64,000 nt of DNA from NCBI RefSeq assembly GCF_009647655.1, contig NZ_WJFD01000002.1:248001-312000 (forward strand), in the 5' to 3' direction. A program made the position numbers and the translations under genes. Positions 51,787 to 59,917 of the stretch are shown piece by piece. Within the stretch, counting starts at the first letter, position 1; each line of letters starts with the position of its first letter. Origin of the DNA: Chitinophaga sp. SYP-B3965 (GTDB lineage Bacteria; Bacteroidota; Bacteroidia; Chitinophagales; Chitinophagaceae). Under the pieces are notes generated by a model that made no database searches, had not been told where the DNA came from, and was given only the letters and a program-made list of their open reading frames with translations.

Positions 51787-52884
51787 ATGGGCAAGCATGG
51801 ATTAATTCCAATTCCTGATGCGATCAATCCTTTCAAAGTAAGGAAACAGCGCCTCATGAATTTCAACCCCGTAACCGCCAGTACTTCCCGCAAGGTTGTG
51901 GAGAAAGTGAAGATCACCGTTTTTGAATTCGATGAGGATAACATTCGGGAAGAAGTGATGGACAACGTATCCGATTGTTTCCGGTTCAGGGAAACCAAAA
52001 CCATCAAGTGGATCAATGTGGACGGGGTCCGGCGGGAAGAAGTGGAAAAGATCTGTGAACATTTCCACATCCACTACCTGCTCATGGAGGATATTATGAG
52101 CGAAGGCCAGCGCGCCAAAATGGATGAGATCGGGGATAATGTTTTCTGTTTATTACCCATGATGTACTTCATGCAGGGAAGTTCCACTGTAGACCAGGAG
52201 CAGGTAAGCCTTGTTTTAGGAAAAAATGTGGTCATTTCTTTCCAGGATGATCCGGACCGTGATGTGTTCAATCCCGTCCGGGAAAGATTACGCACGCCCG
52301 GCACAAAGATCCGGAACTCAAGTGCCGACTATCTTTTATATTCCCTGCTGGATATCATCGTAGACAACTACTTTATTGTAATGGACGGTCTCGGTGACCG
52401 GATAGAAGTCCTGGAGGAGATCATTCCCCGTCAGCCCAACAACCGTACCCAGGCCCGGCTTAATTTTTTGCGCAAAGAAATGCTGTTGTTCAAAAGAGGG
52501 ATCACACCTGTTCGCGAGGTAATGAACGGTTTGATGAAATCAGAGAACAGGCTGCTGGAAGAAAGTACGGTCAAGTATTACAAAGATGTATACGATCATA
52601 TCATCCAGGCAGTGGACCTCGCAGAAAGTTATCGTGAGTTGGTGATGAACTTGCAGGAGTTGTACCATGCGCAGATGAACCAGAAACTGAATGAAGTGAT
52701 GAAAGTGTTGGCGGTGGTAACAACATTACTCGCCCCGCTCACTGTGATCACAGGAATTTACGGGATGAATTTCGATGTGATGCCGGAGTTGAGAAGTCCT
52801 TATGGTTACTTCATTGTGCTGGGGGTGATGTTATTCATTTTCGTTTCCATGTTGCTGATCTTCCGGAAACGGGGTTGGTTCTGA
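51787..52884 (+). CDS. corA: CorA family magnesium/cobalt transporter
   Basis: 365 residues. A large N-terminal cytoplasmic domain is followed by two C-terminal membrane helices with the signature Y-G-M-N-F after the first (G-I-Y-G-M-N-F-D-V-M-P-E), the selectivity loop of CorA. The helix end R-K-R-G-W-F is also typical. A pentameric channel for Mg2+ (and Co2+/Ni2+). Monocistronic, preceded by the inverted repeat at 51756. Confidence 0.95.
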   Translation: MGKHGLIPIPDAINPFKVRKQRLMNFNPVTASTSRKVVEKVKITVFEFDEDNIREEVMDNVSDCFRFRETKTIKWINVDGVRREEVEKICEHFHIHYLLMEDIMSEGQRAKMDEIGDNVFCLLPMMYFMQGSSTVDQEQVSLVLGKNVVISFQDDPDRDVFNPVRERLRTPGTKIRNSSADYLLYSLLDIIVDNYFIVMDGLGDRIEVLEEIIPRQPNNRTQARLNFLRKEMLLFKRGITPVREVMNGLMKSENRLLEESTVKYYKDVYDHIIQAVDLAESYRELVMNLQELYHAQMNQKLNEVMKVLAVVTTLLAPLTVITGIYGMNFDVMPELRSPYGYFIVLGVMLFIFVSMLLIFRKRGWF

Positions 52885-52921
52885 GTTTTTCAAAAAAAAT
52901 AACCCCCTCGCGGCCCGACGG

Positions 52922-53425
52922 TTACTTTTTCTTATACACAGGTACCGTTGAACACGGCTCCCCATACATGATACTTTTCACAACCGGACGCAGCAGCCTT
53001 GTGATTTCCACATAAGCCGCTTCCGTAATTTCCTTATCCCCGCAACCTTTCACAACTACCCGCAGATCCTGAAATTGTTGAGGATCAATGCTTCCGAGGT
53101 TTTTCAGGAACAGGGTTTTCTGTATAAAATCTGCATCCCCAAATCCGTAAAAACGTGCAACTGGCTCTAAGTAACTGGCTACCAACATATAAGCCCAAAT
53201 AGGCACGATGGCATCAGCACTGCAAATGATAGCTACATTTTTATCCCGGAACTGTTCCCAGTCCGTGGTAAGCAACCCTGCCCGGAAATCTTTCTCCTTC
53301 AGGATCAGCTCCATAAAAAGATGGTCCTTCAGATCAAACACCGCTGTTTCTCCCTGAGGGTAATATTGTTCCAGATCTATAGTGGTGAGTGCGCTCTGCG
53401 CAACTTTGTTTACAATCTCGTCCAT
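52922..53425 (-). CDS. DUF2480 family protein
   Basis: 167 residues, soluble. The patterns F-D-L-K-D-H-L-F-M-E-L-I-L-K-E-K-D-F-R, I-C-S-x-D-A-I-V-P-x-W-A-Y-M and V-V-K-G-C-G-D-K match DUF2480, a family restricted to Bacteroidota with unknown function. Conserved Cys residues (I-I-C-S, K-G-C-G, E-P-C-S) are noticeable. It has a full -7 box at 53455-53448. Confidence 0.87.
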   Translation of the reverse strand: MDEIVNKVAQSALTTIDLEQYYPQGETAVFDLKDHLFMELILKEKDFRAGLLTTDWEQFRDKNVAIICSADAIVPIWAYMLVASYLEPVARFYGFGDADFIQKTLFLKNLGSIDPQQFQDLRVVVKGCGDKEITEAAYVEITRLLRPVVKSIMYGEPCSTVPVYKKK

Positions 53426-53447
53426 GGCTCTTCCTGTAATTATTATA

Positions 53448-53455
53448 CAAATTTA
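53448..53455 (-). promoter_or_regulatory. -7 element of the DUF2480 gene
   Basis: TAAATTTG on the minus strand, full match, 22 nt before the ATG at 53425. Confidence 0.45.
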
Positions 53456-53633
53456 CGAAATTCCGGGGTACCGGGGATAAACAGGTCTTTTGCAAGAAAG
53501 CCTGCCGGAACAATTACAAAACTTATTCTCCTTCTGTTTCCAGAAAAACTCCTGCTCCGGTTACGCTCCTTAAAGAAAAAAACCTTCCCACCGGCTCCGA
53601 CGGAGCCGATAAATCTTTGCCTCCTTATCCAAT

Positions 53634-53662
53634 AAAAAAAGGGCCGGATTCTCATCCGGCCC
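53634..53662. terminator. Intrinsic terminator of the PpiD/SurA-like gene
   Basis: GGGCCGGAT (53641-53649), loop TCTC, ATCCGGCCC (53654-53662), with A7 at 53634-53640 that reads T7 on the minus strand. Confidence 0.85.
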
Positions 53663-53685
53663 TCTATAGACTATATCTTCTAAAA

Positions 53686-55803
53686 TTAGTTTCCTGGGAA
53701 GAAAGCAGCTCTGTTATCCTTGATCTCACTTTTCTTCTTCAACGCTTCAAACAATTGCTGATCAGCAAATTGCTTCAGGCTTTGTTCATAAGCCATCCGT
53801 TGTTGTGCATAATCAGTAGCAGGCTGAGGAGCTGGTACAAAAGCACCCACTTTAATAACAAACACTCCAGTATTACCTTGAATAGGAGCAGAAACTTTAG
53901 CAGTACCCCATGCTTTATTAAATGCGGCACCAGCTACACGCGGCTCATAACCAATCGAAGCAATAAAAGGTTGTCCAAAGCTAACACCCTCTGCAGTTAA
54001 CACAGGCTGATTAGTTGTGCTGGCAGCAGCTTCCAGTGTTGCAGGCTCTTTCAGCTTAGCAATGATCTGTTCTGCTTTTTTCGTTTTTTTCACTTCTGCT
54101 TCCACCATCGGGCGAACTTCAGAAAGTGGCGCAGTACCTTTTTCACGGGCACCGGTCAAAACACCTACCACAAATTTATCTTCCAATGTAAACACAGGGC
54201 TCACATCACCTTTCTTCGCTTTATAAGCCCAGGCCACAATTTCACGGGAACTACCCAAACCAGGCAATACAAAATCCATAGGATTAATATTGTCCGCAAT
54301 GCGTTTGTTCAATCCTTTTTCCTGTACAGTTTTCTCAAAAGATTTTTGATCCTGGTTAGCAGTAGCAAAATCATTCGCACGGCTCAAAGCCTCGCTGCTG
54401 GTAGTGCTGCTGGCATCCACACGTTTACCGAGGTAAGCTATTTTCAGCGCAGGTCCTAAGTTCTTTTGTTCTGTGATCTTTACTACTACATAACCGATAG
54501 GCAGTTTGATCGTTTTCATTTGACCGGTGGTTCCTTCGAAAGCGAAGTCTTTCACCAGTTGCAGTTCAGGCGCAAAATATCCTGCAGGAGTAAGTGTGTA
54601 CTCACCGCCGGTTTGTTTACTGTTTGGATCATCAGAGAATTTAACAGCGAGGGAATCAATATTAGCACCTCCGCGGATGGCCATCTCTAAACTATCTGCA
54701 CGTTGTTTTGCAGCAGAGTCATTAAGACTTGGTTGCACAGCAATAAAGATCTGACGGATCTTAGCCGTGTCCGGCATAATTTTGCGTTCGATCATTTTTG
54801 CATAAATGATCAGGTTGCCGTCCTGGTAAGGTCCGTATACAGCGCCTACCGGAATATCCACGATAGAATCTTTATTAGGTACGCGGATCTGGCTTTTCGG
54901 AGCGAAGCCATCAAAATAAGCTACTTCAGAATTCAGTTTGATAAAACCAGCGATGTCCGGAGTAGTATCCAGTTCTGCTCTCAGTTTTACCAGTTCGCCC
55001 AAAGCAGTAGTACTGTCTGCAGCAGAAGGTAACGCATCAAAAGAAACGTATTCTACTTTGCGGCTTTCAGGAACTTCAAAGCGGGCTTTGTTCTCCTGTA
55101 TATAATTATTTAATTCTCCGTCGGTCACTTTAATAGTGCTGTCTGAAATGGTAGCGTAAGGAACCTGCACATAACTAATATTAGCATTTTGTGCATTTTC
55201 CGCAGCCTGCATTTGAGCGAGCCACTTAGGATAATAAATACCCTGGTGAACCAACGTAATATATTTAAGGTTCTTTTGGTATTCAGCAATCATCTGGTCA
55301 AACTGTACCAATTGTTTGCTCACTTCTCCGCTTGGATCCTGTCTTGCATTTTCTCTTACACGGTCCAGGATAGAATGGTCGAATTGACCAGTTTGAGGAT
55401 CTGTGAAATTTTGGAGTACAAGGGGGTTAGGATTTTTACCGTTGATCTGATCAGCAATTTCCGCGGTGGTCACTTCAATGCCCAGTTCATTATACTGTGC
55501 GGTCATGATCTGCTCACGAATGAATTCGTTCCAAACTTGTTCACGAATCCTTTGTTGATCTTCATCACCCAGGTTAGCACCTTGCAGTTGCTGACGTGCC
55601 TGGTTCTGAGCAACATCTATCCTGCGCATGTATTCACGATAATCCAGCTCTTCGCCGTTCACTTTACCTGCAGTGGTAGTTTGTGAAAACATGGAACTTT
55701 TTCCGAAAAATACATCTTGTAGCAAAAAGCTCACAATAGCCACGCAGATCACTACAATGATAGCAACGGCATATTTGTCCCTGATTTTCTGAATAACTGA
55801 CAT
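53686..55803 (-). CDS. PpiD/SurA-type periplasmic peptidyl-prolyl isomerase
   Basis: 705 residues. Short cytoplasmic N-terminus (M-S-V-I-Q-K-I-R-D-K-Y), one membrane helix (about 12-31), a SurA_N-like chaperone region (about 45-200) and a parvulin domain near 340-445 (I-R-Q-I-F-I-A-V-Q, F-S-D-D-P-N-S-K-Q-T-G-G-E). The layout is that of PpiD: an inner-membrane-anchored chaperone for proteins leaving the Sec translocon. It is the gene immediately left of the putative oriC, transcribed away from it. Confidence 0.92.
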   Translation of the reverse strand: MSVIQKIRDKYAVAIIVVICVAIVSFLLQDVFFGKSSMFSQTTTAGKVNGEELDYREYMRRIDVAQNQARQQLQGANLGDEDQQRIREQVWNEFIREQIMTAQYNELGIEVTTAEIADQINGKNPNPLVLQNFTDPQTGQFDHSILDRVRENARQDPSGEVSKQLVQFDQMIAEYQKNLKYITLVHQGIYYPKWLAQMQAAENAQNANISYVQVPYATISDSTIKVTDGELNNYIQENKARFEVPESRKVEYVSFDALPSAADSTTALGELVKLRAELDTTPDIAGFIKLNSEVAYFDGFAPKSQIRVPNKDSIVDIPVGAVYGPYQDGNLIIYAKMIERKIMPDTAKIRQIFIAVQPSLNDSAAKQRADSLEMAIRGGANIDSLAVKFSDDPNSKQTGGEYTLTPAGYFAPELQLVKDFAFEGTTGQMKTIKLPIGYVVVKITEQKNLGPALKIAYLGKRVDASSTTSSEALSRANDFATANQDQKSFEKTVQEKGLNKRIADNINPMDFVLPGLGSSREIVAWAYKAKKGDVSPVFTLEDKFVVGVLTGAREKGTAPLSEVRPMVEAEVKKTKKAEQIIAKLKEPATLEAAASTTNQPVLTAEGVSFGQPFIASIGYEPRVAGAAFNKAWGTAKVSAPIQGNTGVFVIKVGAFVPAPQPATDYAQQRMAYEQSLKQFADQQLFEALKKKSEIKDNRAAFFPGN

Positions 55804-55832
55804 ATATTATATAGTCTAAATTTTAGAGGTAG

Positions 55833-55864
55833 CAAAAATAGAATAAAATAGTTGTAACTGCAAA
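55833..55864 (-). promoter_or_regulatory. Promoter of the PpiD/SurA-like gene
   Basis: On the minus strand TTTG (55864-55861), 20-nt spacer, TATTTTTG (55840-55833): both Bacteroidota elements are perfect. The ATG is 29 nt downstream. Confidence 0.65.
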
Positions 55865-55948
55865 ATAGGTTTTTCAACCTCCAAAGTCAATACAGCAAAG
55901 GGTTTGAGCGGTACACAAAGGGGGTGGTTTTCTATCTTCATACACACT

Positions 55949-56501
55949 TTATCCACATTTTACCCGTAATTAAGAGATAGGTATTGGTTGTTAAAAATCT
56001 TGTTAAAGTCCCGCCATCTGGCTATTTCCGGGTTTGGCGCCCGGCTGAATATACTCGTGGTTATCCACAAAATAAGAATATGCCGGATATAATCCACAAC
56101 AAAATGTGGATTGATCAGAAGAAAACAGGAAAATTTTCAGAGCCACGGAATTTCAGAAAAGAGGGTTGTTTTGTTCACAGTTGTTGTGAATAACCATGGG
56201 GTTAACGTTGTTTTATGTGGGTAAACACCCCTTGAGAAGAGCGTATAACTAAATTTGTTTTTCATCGCCAATGTATTTTCAATCCTCCGGCGGTGGATAA
56301 CCTCCCTCTTTTAACAATTTCTTAATACTCACAACCCCGAAAAGTTGTTCACTCAGTTCCTTGTTAACACTGTGGATAAAGCATGCCAAACTCAGCAGTA
56401 ACGGGAAAAATCGATGTTAATTTGATGTGGATAGCCACTAAAATAATAATAACAAGTACATTTGTATCAGGGTGAGAAGATGAGTTTCCCCCATATTCAC
56501 A
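55949..56501. other. Candidate chromosomal replication origin (oriC) with DnaA-box cluster
   Basis: The 755-bp gap between the PpiD-like gene and nadA has no credible gene. It has three perfect DnaA boxes TTATCCACA: 55949-55957 (+), 56061-56069 (+) and 56371-56379 (-). It also has TTATTCACA at 56185-56193 (-) and one-mismatch boxes at 56090-56098 (+), 56216-56224 (-), 56292-56300 (-) and 56426-56434 (-), with weaker ones at 56105, 56171 and 56493. AT-rich stretches (for example 56436-56460, ataataataacaag-like) could serve as unwinding element. The flanking genes diverge, and parS sites and mnmG lie 2-5 kb to the right. dnaA itself is not in the window, so this is a prediction. Confidence 0.75.
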
Positions 56502-56558
56502 CCCCTAATAGTAGTGGGCTTTTCTCTTCTTTTTAAAAAGAAAAATTAATCTATAGCT

Positions 56559-57566
56559 ATGATTATAGACTTAGCGGAAGCAAAAAAAAATTTACAGAAA
56601 AAAGGGTTCCTTGACGTGGATGTGGACGTTAAGCTGGATCTTTTTGCGGAAATAGACCGGCTGAAGAAGGAAAAAAACGCGATCATCCTGGCGCACTATT
56701 ACCAGGAACCGGATATCCAGGACGTGGCGGACTATATTGGAGACAGCCTGGGACTGAGCCAGCAGGCCGCTAAAACCGATGCGGACATTATCGTATTTGC
56801 GGGCGTACACTTCATGGCCGAAACCGCAAAGATCCTCAGCCCTCAGAAAAAGGTACTCCTGCCGGACCTCAAAGCCGGCTGTTCACTGGCAGATAGCGCG
56901 CCTCCCGAGCTCTTCAAAAAGTTCAGGGACAAGTATCCGGATCATATCGTTATCTCCTACATAAACTGTTCTGCAGGTATCAAGGCGCTCAGCGATATCA
57001 TTTGCACGAGCTCTAATGCCGAAAAGATCATCGAAAGCGTTCCTAAGGACCAGCCGATCATCTTTGCACCCGATCGCAACCTGGGGTCTTATTTGATCAA
57101 GAAAACGGGTCGGGACATGGTACTTTGGAATGGAGCCTGTATGGTGCATGAGATTTTCAGCCTGGAAAAGATCACCAAACTGAAGGTGCGTCATCCTGAA
57201 GCCAAGATCATCGCGCATCCGGAATGTGAAGCACCCGTACTGGCCATCGCAGATTTTGTGGGTTCCACCACTGGTTTGCTGAAATTCACCCAGCGGGACG
57301 ATGCGAAGGAATATATCGTGGTAACAGAAACCGGGATCCTTCACCAGATGCAAAAAGAAAATCCAACCAAGACTTTCATTCCGGCGCCGCCAAATAATGC
57401 CTGTGCTTGTAATGATTGTCCGCATATGAAATTGAACACCCTGGAAAAACTCTACCTCTGTATGGAGTACGAAGAACCAGAGATTACGATGGAAGAAGGT
57501 TTGCGCATTGCAGCCAAAAAGCCTATCGATCGGATGCTGGATATAAGTGCGAAAGCAGGGTTGTAA
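56559..57566 (+). CDS. nadA: Quinolinate synthase
   Basis: 335 residues. Condenses iminoaspartate with dihydroxyacetone phosphate to quinolinate, the second step of de novo NAD synthesis, using a [4Fe-4S] cluster. Motifs: [20 protein letters not shown] (first Cys), A-H-P-E-C-E-A-P-V (second Cys) and [12 protein letters not shown] (third cluster Cys region). Length is normal for the family. nadB and nadC are not in the window; salvage via pnuC/NadR-kinase is encoded 25 kb away. First gene to the right of the putative oriC. Confidence 0.97.
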   Translation: MIIDLAEAKKNLQKKGFLDVDVDVKLDLFAEIDRLKKEKNAIILAHYYQEPDIQDVADYIGDSLGLSQQAAKTDADIIVFAGVHFMAETAKILSPQKKVLLPDLKAGCSLADSAPPELFKKFRDKYPDHIVISYINCSAGIKALSDIICTSSNAEKIIESVPKDQPIIFAPDRNLGSYLIKKTGRDMVLWNGACMVHEIFSLEKITKLKVRHPEAKIIAHPECEAPVLAIADFVGSTTGLLKFTQRDDAKEYIVVTETGILHQMQKENPTKTFIPAPPNNACACNDCPHMKLNTLEKLYLCMEYEEPEITMEEGLRIAAKKPIDRMLDISAKAGL

Positions 57567-57588
57567 TACTTTCAGATATTAAATGGCT

Positions 57589-57627
57589 GGCCGCCTCAGG
57601 GATAATTCCCTGAGGCGGCCTTTTTTT
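57589..57627 (+). terminator. Intrinsic terminator of nadA
   Basis: Perfect 14-bp stem GGCCGCCTCAGGGA (57589-57602) with its complement (57607-57620), loop TAAT, T7. Confidence 0.9.
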
Positions 57628-57821
57628 ATAGAGTTCTCAGAGGAGACGGAAAGGTCATAGATAGGGTTGACATAGGCTCAAGATAGGATATGTTTTATAC
57701 TATCATTTGTTTAAAGAAGCTTTTCATAACAGGAATTGAAAGAGGTACTAAATCGGCTTGTCGGAAAATATACTTCCCTACTCTGCAGGGATATATTGTA
57801 GATTGTGAGAAACTTATTTGT

Positions 57822-58016
57822 ATGTCTAAGCTCATTGTAATACTGGATGCCAAGGATGGAGAAGTGTTGATTAACCCAAGTAGTGTTCGGCTTGTTCAGG
57901 CGCAACTTCATAAGGAGACGAAGGAAGAATTGTGGTGTAATGTTTTTTTTGAGGGGATCGCAGATCCTATTTCCTTCAACATAAAGTATGAGGAATTAAA
58001 GAGGCAATTAATGTAA
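57822..58016 (+). CDS. Small hypothetical protein
   Basis: 64 residues from the ATG at 57822; the open frame reaches back to 57690, but that extension has an unnatural composition. The product (starts M-S-K-L-I-V-I-L-D-A-K-D-G-E-V) is soluble with alternating strands. No family recognised. It is followed by a strong bidirectional terminator that also closes feoA. Confidence 0.5.
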   Translation: MSKLIVILDAKDGEVLINPSSVRLVQAQLHKETKEELWCNVFFEGIADPISFNIKYEELKRQLM

Positions 58017-58042
58017 CCGGGCACTTCAATTGGGATCAATAA

Positions 58043-58074
58043 AAAAAGGATGTACTGATCAGTACATCCTTTTT
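58043..58074. terminator. Bidirectional terminator, perfect 32-bp palindrome
   Basis: AAAAAGGATGTACTGA (58043-58058) followed directly by its reverse complement (58059-58074). It separates the 64-residue gene from the convergent feoA. Confidence 0.85.
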
Positions 58075-58093
58075 AAAATCTTTTTTTCTTATT

Positions 58094-58324
58094 TTAGATA
58101 GCAATCTCTTCTACCCAAATATGATCTGCTTCTGTTTTGCGAAGTGATAAATTGTACCCCGCAACAATGATACAGATCGGATCACCCATCGGTGCAATCT
58201 TTTCTACTTTAACTGTTTCTCCTGGTACACATCCCATTTCCATTAATTTTATATGGATATCACTTTTCTCGAAATCCCGGATCACTGCACTTTTGCCAAG
58301 CGTAAGGGAAGAAAGTTTAATCAT
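58094..58324 (-). CDS. FeoA domain protein
   Basis: 76 residues, one SH3-like FeoA domain: L-G-K-S-A-V-I-R-D, L-M-E-M-G-C-V-P-G-E-T-V-K-V, A-P-M-G-D-P-I-C-I and the C-terminal Y-N-L-S-L-R-K-T-E-A. FeoA normally works with the Fe(II) transporter FeoB, which is not adjacent here. Its partner may be elsewhere, or this may be a stand-alone regulator of the same fold. Confidence 0.9.
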   Translation of the reverse strand: MIKLSSLTLGKSAVIRDFEKSDIHIKLMEMGCVPGETVKVEKIAPMGDPICIIVAGYNLSLRKTEADHIWVEEIAI

Positions 58325-58446
58325 GATGATTTGTTGATCGAGTTAAAACCAATCTGTGACCAAAGCCCCAGCTAATTACGATGTAAAGGTATAGCACAAA
58401 GAGGAATATGCAAAAAACTACCCATGGCGGAACCAACTTTTCATTT

Positions 58447-58454
58447 TAATTTTA
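58447..58454 (+). promoter_or_regulatory. -7-like element of ybeY
   Basis: TAATTTTA (7/8 match). The ATG at 58459 follows after 4 nt and an ATG at 58456 after only 1 nt, which favours 58459 as the real start if the promoter is right. Confidence 0.4.
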
Positions 58455-58458
58455 CATG

Positions 58459-58884
58459 ATGGCAGTACAGTTTTCAGCACATGAGGTAAAGGTAGGTATG
58501 AAGGATAGAACCCGACTCAAAGCTTTTATCCAGGATTTGTTTAGAAAGGAAGAACAGGGATTGAAACATCTACAGTACATTTTTTGTACAGATGAATACC
58601 TCTTACAATTGAACGAAGAGTTTTTGAAGCATGATACCTATACAGATATCGTCACCTTTGAATTATCGGAGGATCCTGAAGTAACCGAAGGAGAGATCTA
58701 TATAAGTATTGATAGGGTGAAAGAGAATGCGGAGCATTTTGAAGTGACAGAGAACTACGAATTACACAGGGTTATTTTTCATGGGGCTTTGCACTTGTGT
58801 GGATACAAGGATAAGACGAAGAAAGAAGAAGCCCTCATGCGGGAAAAAGAAGATGAGTATCTTAGTTTATACTTTCAAAAGTAA
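58459..58884 (+). CDS. ybeY: Endoribonuclease YbeY (rRNA maturation)
   Basis: 141 residues from ATG 58459 (142 from the adjacent 58456). Metal-binding signature H-G-A-L-H-L-C-G-Y-K-D-K near residue 115; the third histidine of the classical H-G-x-L-H-L-x-G-Y-D-H motif is absent and the sequence reads K-D-K, which I believe is usual in Bacteroidota members. Also D-T-Y-T-D-I-V-T-F upstream, a family motif. It acts in 16S rRNA 3' maturation and ribosome quality control. The stop is at the edge of the first parS palindrome. Confidence 0.93.
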   Translation: MAVQFSAHEVKVGMKDRTRLKAFIQDLFRKEEQGLKHLQYIFCTDEYLLQLNEEFLKHDTYTDIVTFELSEDPEVTEGEIYISIDRVKENAEHFEVTENYELHRVIFHGALHLCGYKDKTKKEEALMREKEDEYLSLYFQK

Positions 58885-58914
58885 AAGGGATGTTCCACGT
58901 GGAACATCCCTTTT
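58883..58914. other. parS site 1 (centromere), extended to a 32-bp palindrome
   Basis: The core TGTTCCACGTGGAACA occupies 58891-58906. It is embedded in a perfect 32-bp palindrome (AAAAGGGATGTTCCAC at 58883-58898 plus its reverse complement). The core is the ParB-binding site type (consensus TGTTTCACGTGAAACA with the C/G variant). Because it begins at the ybeY stop codon and ends in T4, it can also act as the ybeY terminator. Confidence 0.85.
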
Positions 58915-58952
58915 GTTTAATTTCGGGTATAATGAAATCAATTCGATAGTAA

Positions 58953-59417
58953 ATGGAAATCTTAACCATAAAAAGAACAACCAGGGACCTGCCCATGATG
59001 ATACTTATTGTTATCATTTTCCTCTTTCCAGGAGTATATATGATGTATCTAAACGGTCCCACCAGTGTTACGTTTATATTTGCCGCTCTTTTTAACCTTT
59101 TAATACTTGGTATCGCGGCATATGGTTTTGTGGCAATCTTTAAAAAACACGCATTTTTTGTACTGTCTAAGGATGGTTTAGTGTCTCGCTATAAGAATGA
59201 GAGAAGATTTTATAATTGGGAGGATATCAGATCATATCGAATAGAGGCTGAAATGGAGCAGTATTATTCAGAAGAGATGAATAGTCATCAGTCCAGAAAG
59301 TATAATTCCATCGTTTTAACCCTTCAGGACGATAGTTCGATACGTATTTCAATAGACAAACTCTCTAAGGAACTAGCTGAAATTATTAAACTCCTTGGTT
59401 TGTATAAGGGTGCATAG
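58953..59417 (+). CDS. Hypothetical membrane protein with PH-like C-terminal domain
   Basis: 154 residues. Two hydrophobic helices near the N-terminus (about 14-34 and 42-65), then a soluble region (about 70-154; F-F-V-L-S-K-D-G-L-V-S-R-Y, N-W-E-D-I-R-S-Y) with the layout of bacterial PH-domain proteins of the STM3941 type. No function assigned. It lies between the first and second parS sites. Confidence 0.75.
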   Translation: MEILTIKRTTRDLPMMILIVIIFLFPGVYMMYLNGPTSVTFIFAALFNLLILGIAAYGFVAIFKKHAFFVLSKDGLVSRYKNERRFYNWEDIRSYRIEAEMEQYYSEEMNSHQSRKYNSIVLTLQDDSSIRISIDKLSKELAEIIKLLGLYKGA

Positions 59418-59594
59418 TGAGTAATTGTCGACCAGGCTTCTTCTTTTCTTTCTTAAATAGGGTAAACCATATGGATCCCAGATACTATATAGTACCCGGA
59501 ATGGGATTCGAACCAAGGATTTATATGCTTAAGGGCTATAGAATCATTTCCCTTTATAAAGCGAGGTGCTTTGAATGCTTGCACGAAAGGGGAA

Positions 59595-59610
59595 TGTTCC
59601 ACGTGGAACA
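59595..59610. other. parS site 2
   Basis: TGTTCCACGTGGAACA, perfect palindrome, extended by 3 bp each side (59592-59613). Confidence 0.88.
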
Positions 59611-59786
59611 TTCAATAACCCACTAAAACAACCATCAAAAGAGCAGTTAAGTAACCTATTTTTTCAATAAGCGAGGTTAGTAAGTAAAAGGATGGGACTG
59701 AAATGTTCTTAACTCCATTCCTATTTTATTGAAACAATAGGGTTCATTTGAGTCCAAGTTTAATAGTTGTTGCCCATTATAAGAGA

Positions 59787-59802
59787 TGTTCCACGTGGAA
59801 CA
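59787..59802. other. parS site 3
   Basis: TGTTCCACGTGGAACA, identical 16-bp core, in an otherwise gene-free stretch. Confidence 0.88.
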
Positions 59803-59901
59803 TTGTCTTTTTAGATCTGAAATGGAAGGATATGGTATCCTCTTAAACAGATTTGACCACTGTGAGGTAACTCATTAGATGTTAACCATGTTGTTGTATA
59901 A

Positions 59902-59917
59902 TGTTCCACGTGGAACA
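59902..59917. other. parS site 4
   Basis: TGTTCCACGTGGAACA, identical 16-bp core, extended by one base each side (A...T). Confidence 0.88.

Noticed and set aside
53591..53625. Hairpin plus -7-like CTTTG on the plus strand before the PpiD-like gene terminator
   Set aside because: Only about 20 bp separate it from a terminator, and no gene fits between; no supported product.
55984..56193. 69-codon frame in the putative origin
   Set aside because: Lies across perfect DnaA boxes, has no family resemblance and an odd composition; non-coding.
59417..59626. 69-codon frame overlapping the second parS site
   Set aside because: Its C-terminal codons are the parS palindrome itself and no protein family is suggested.
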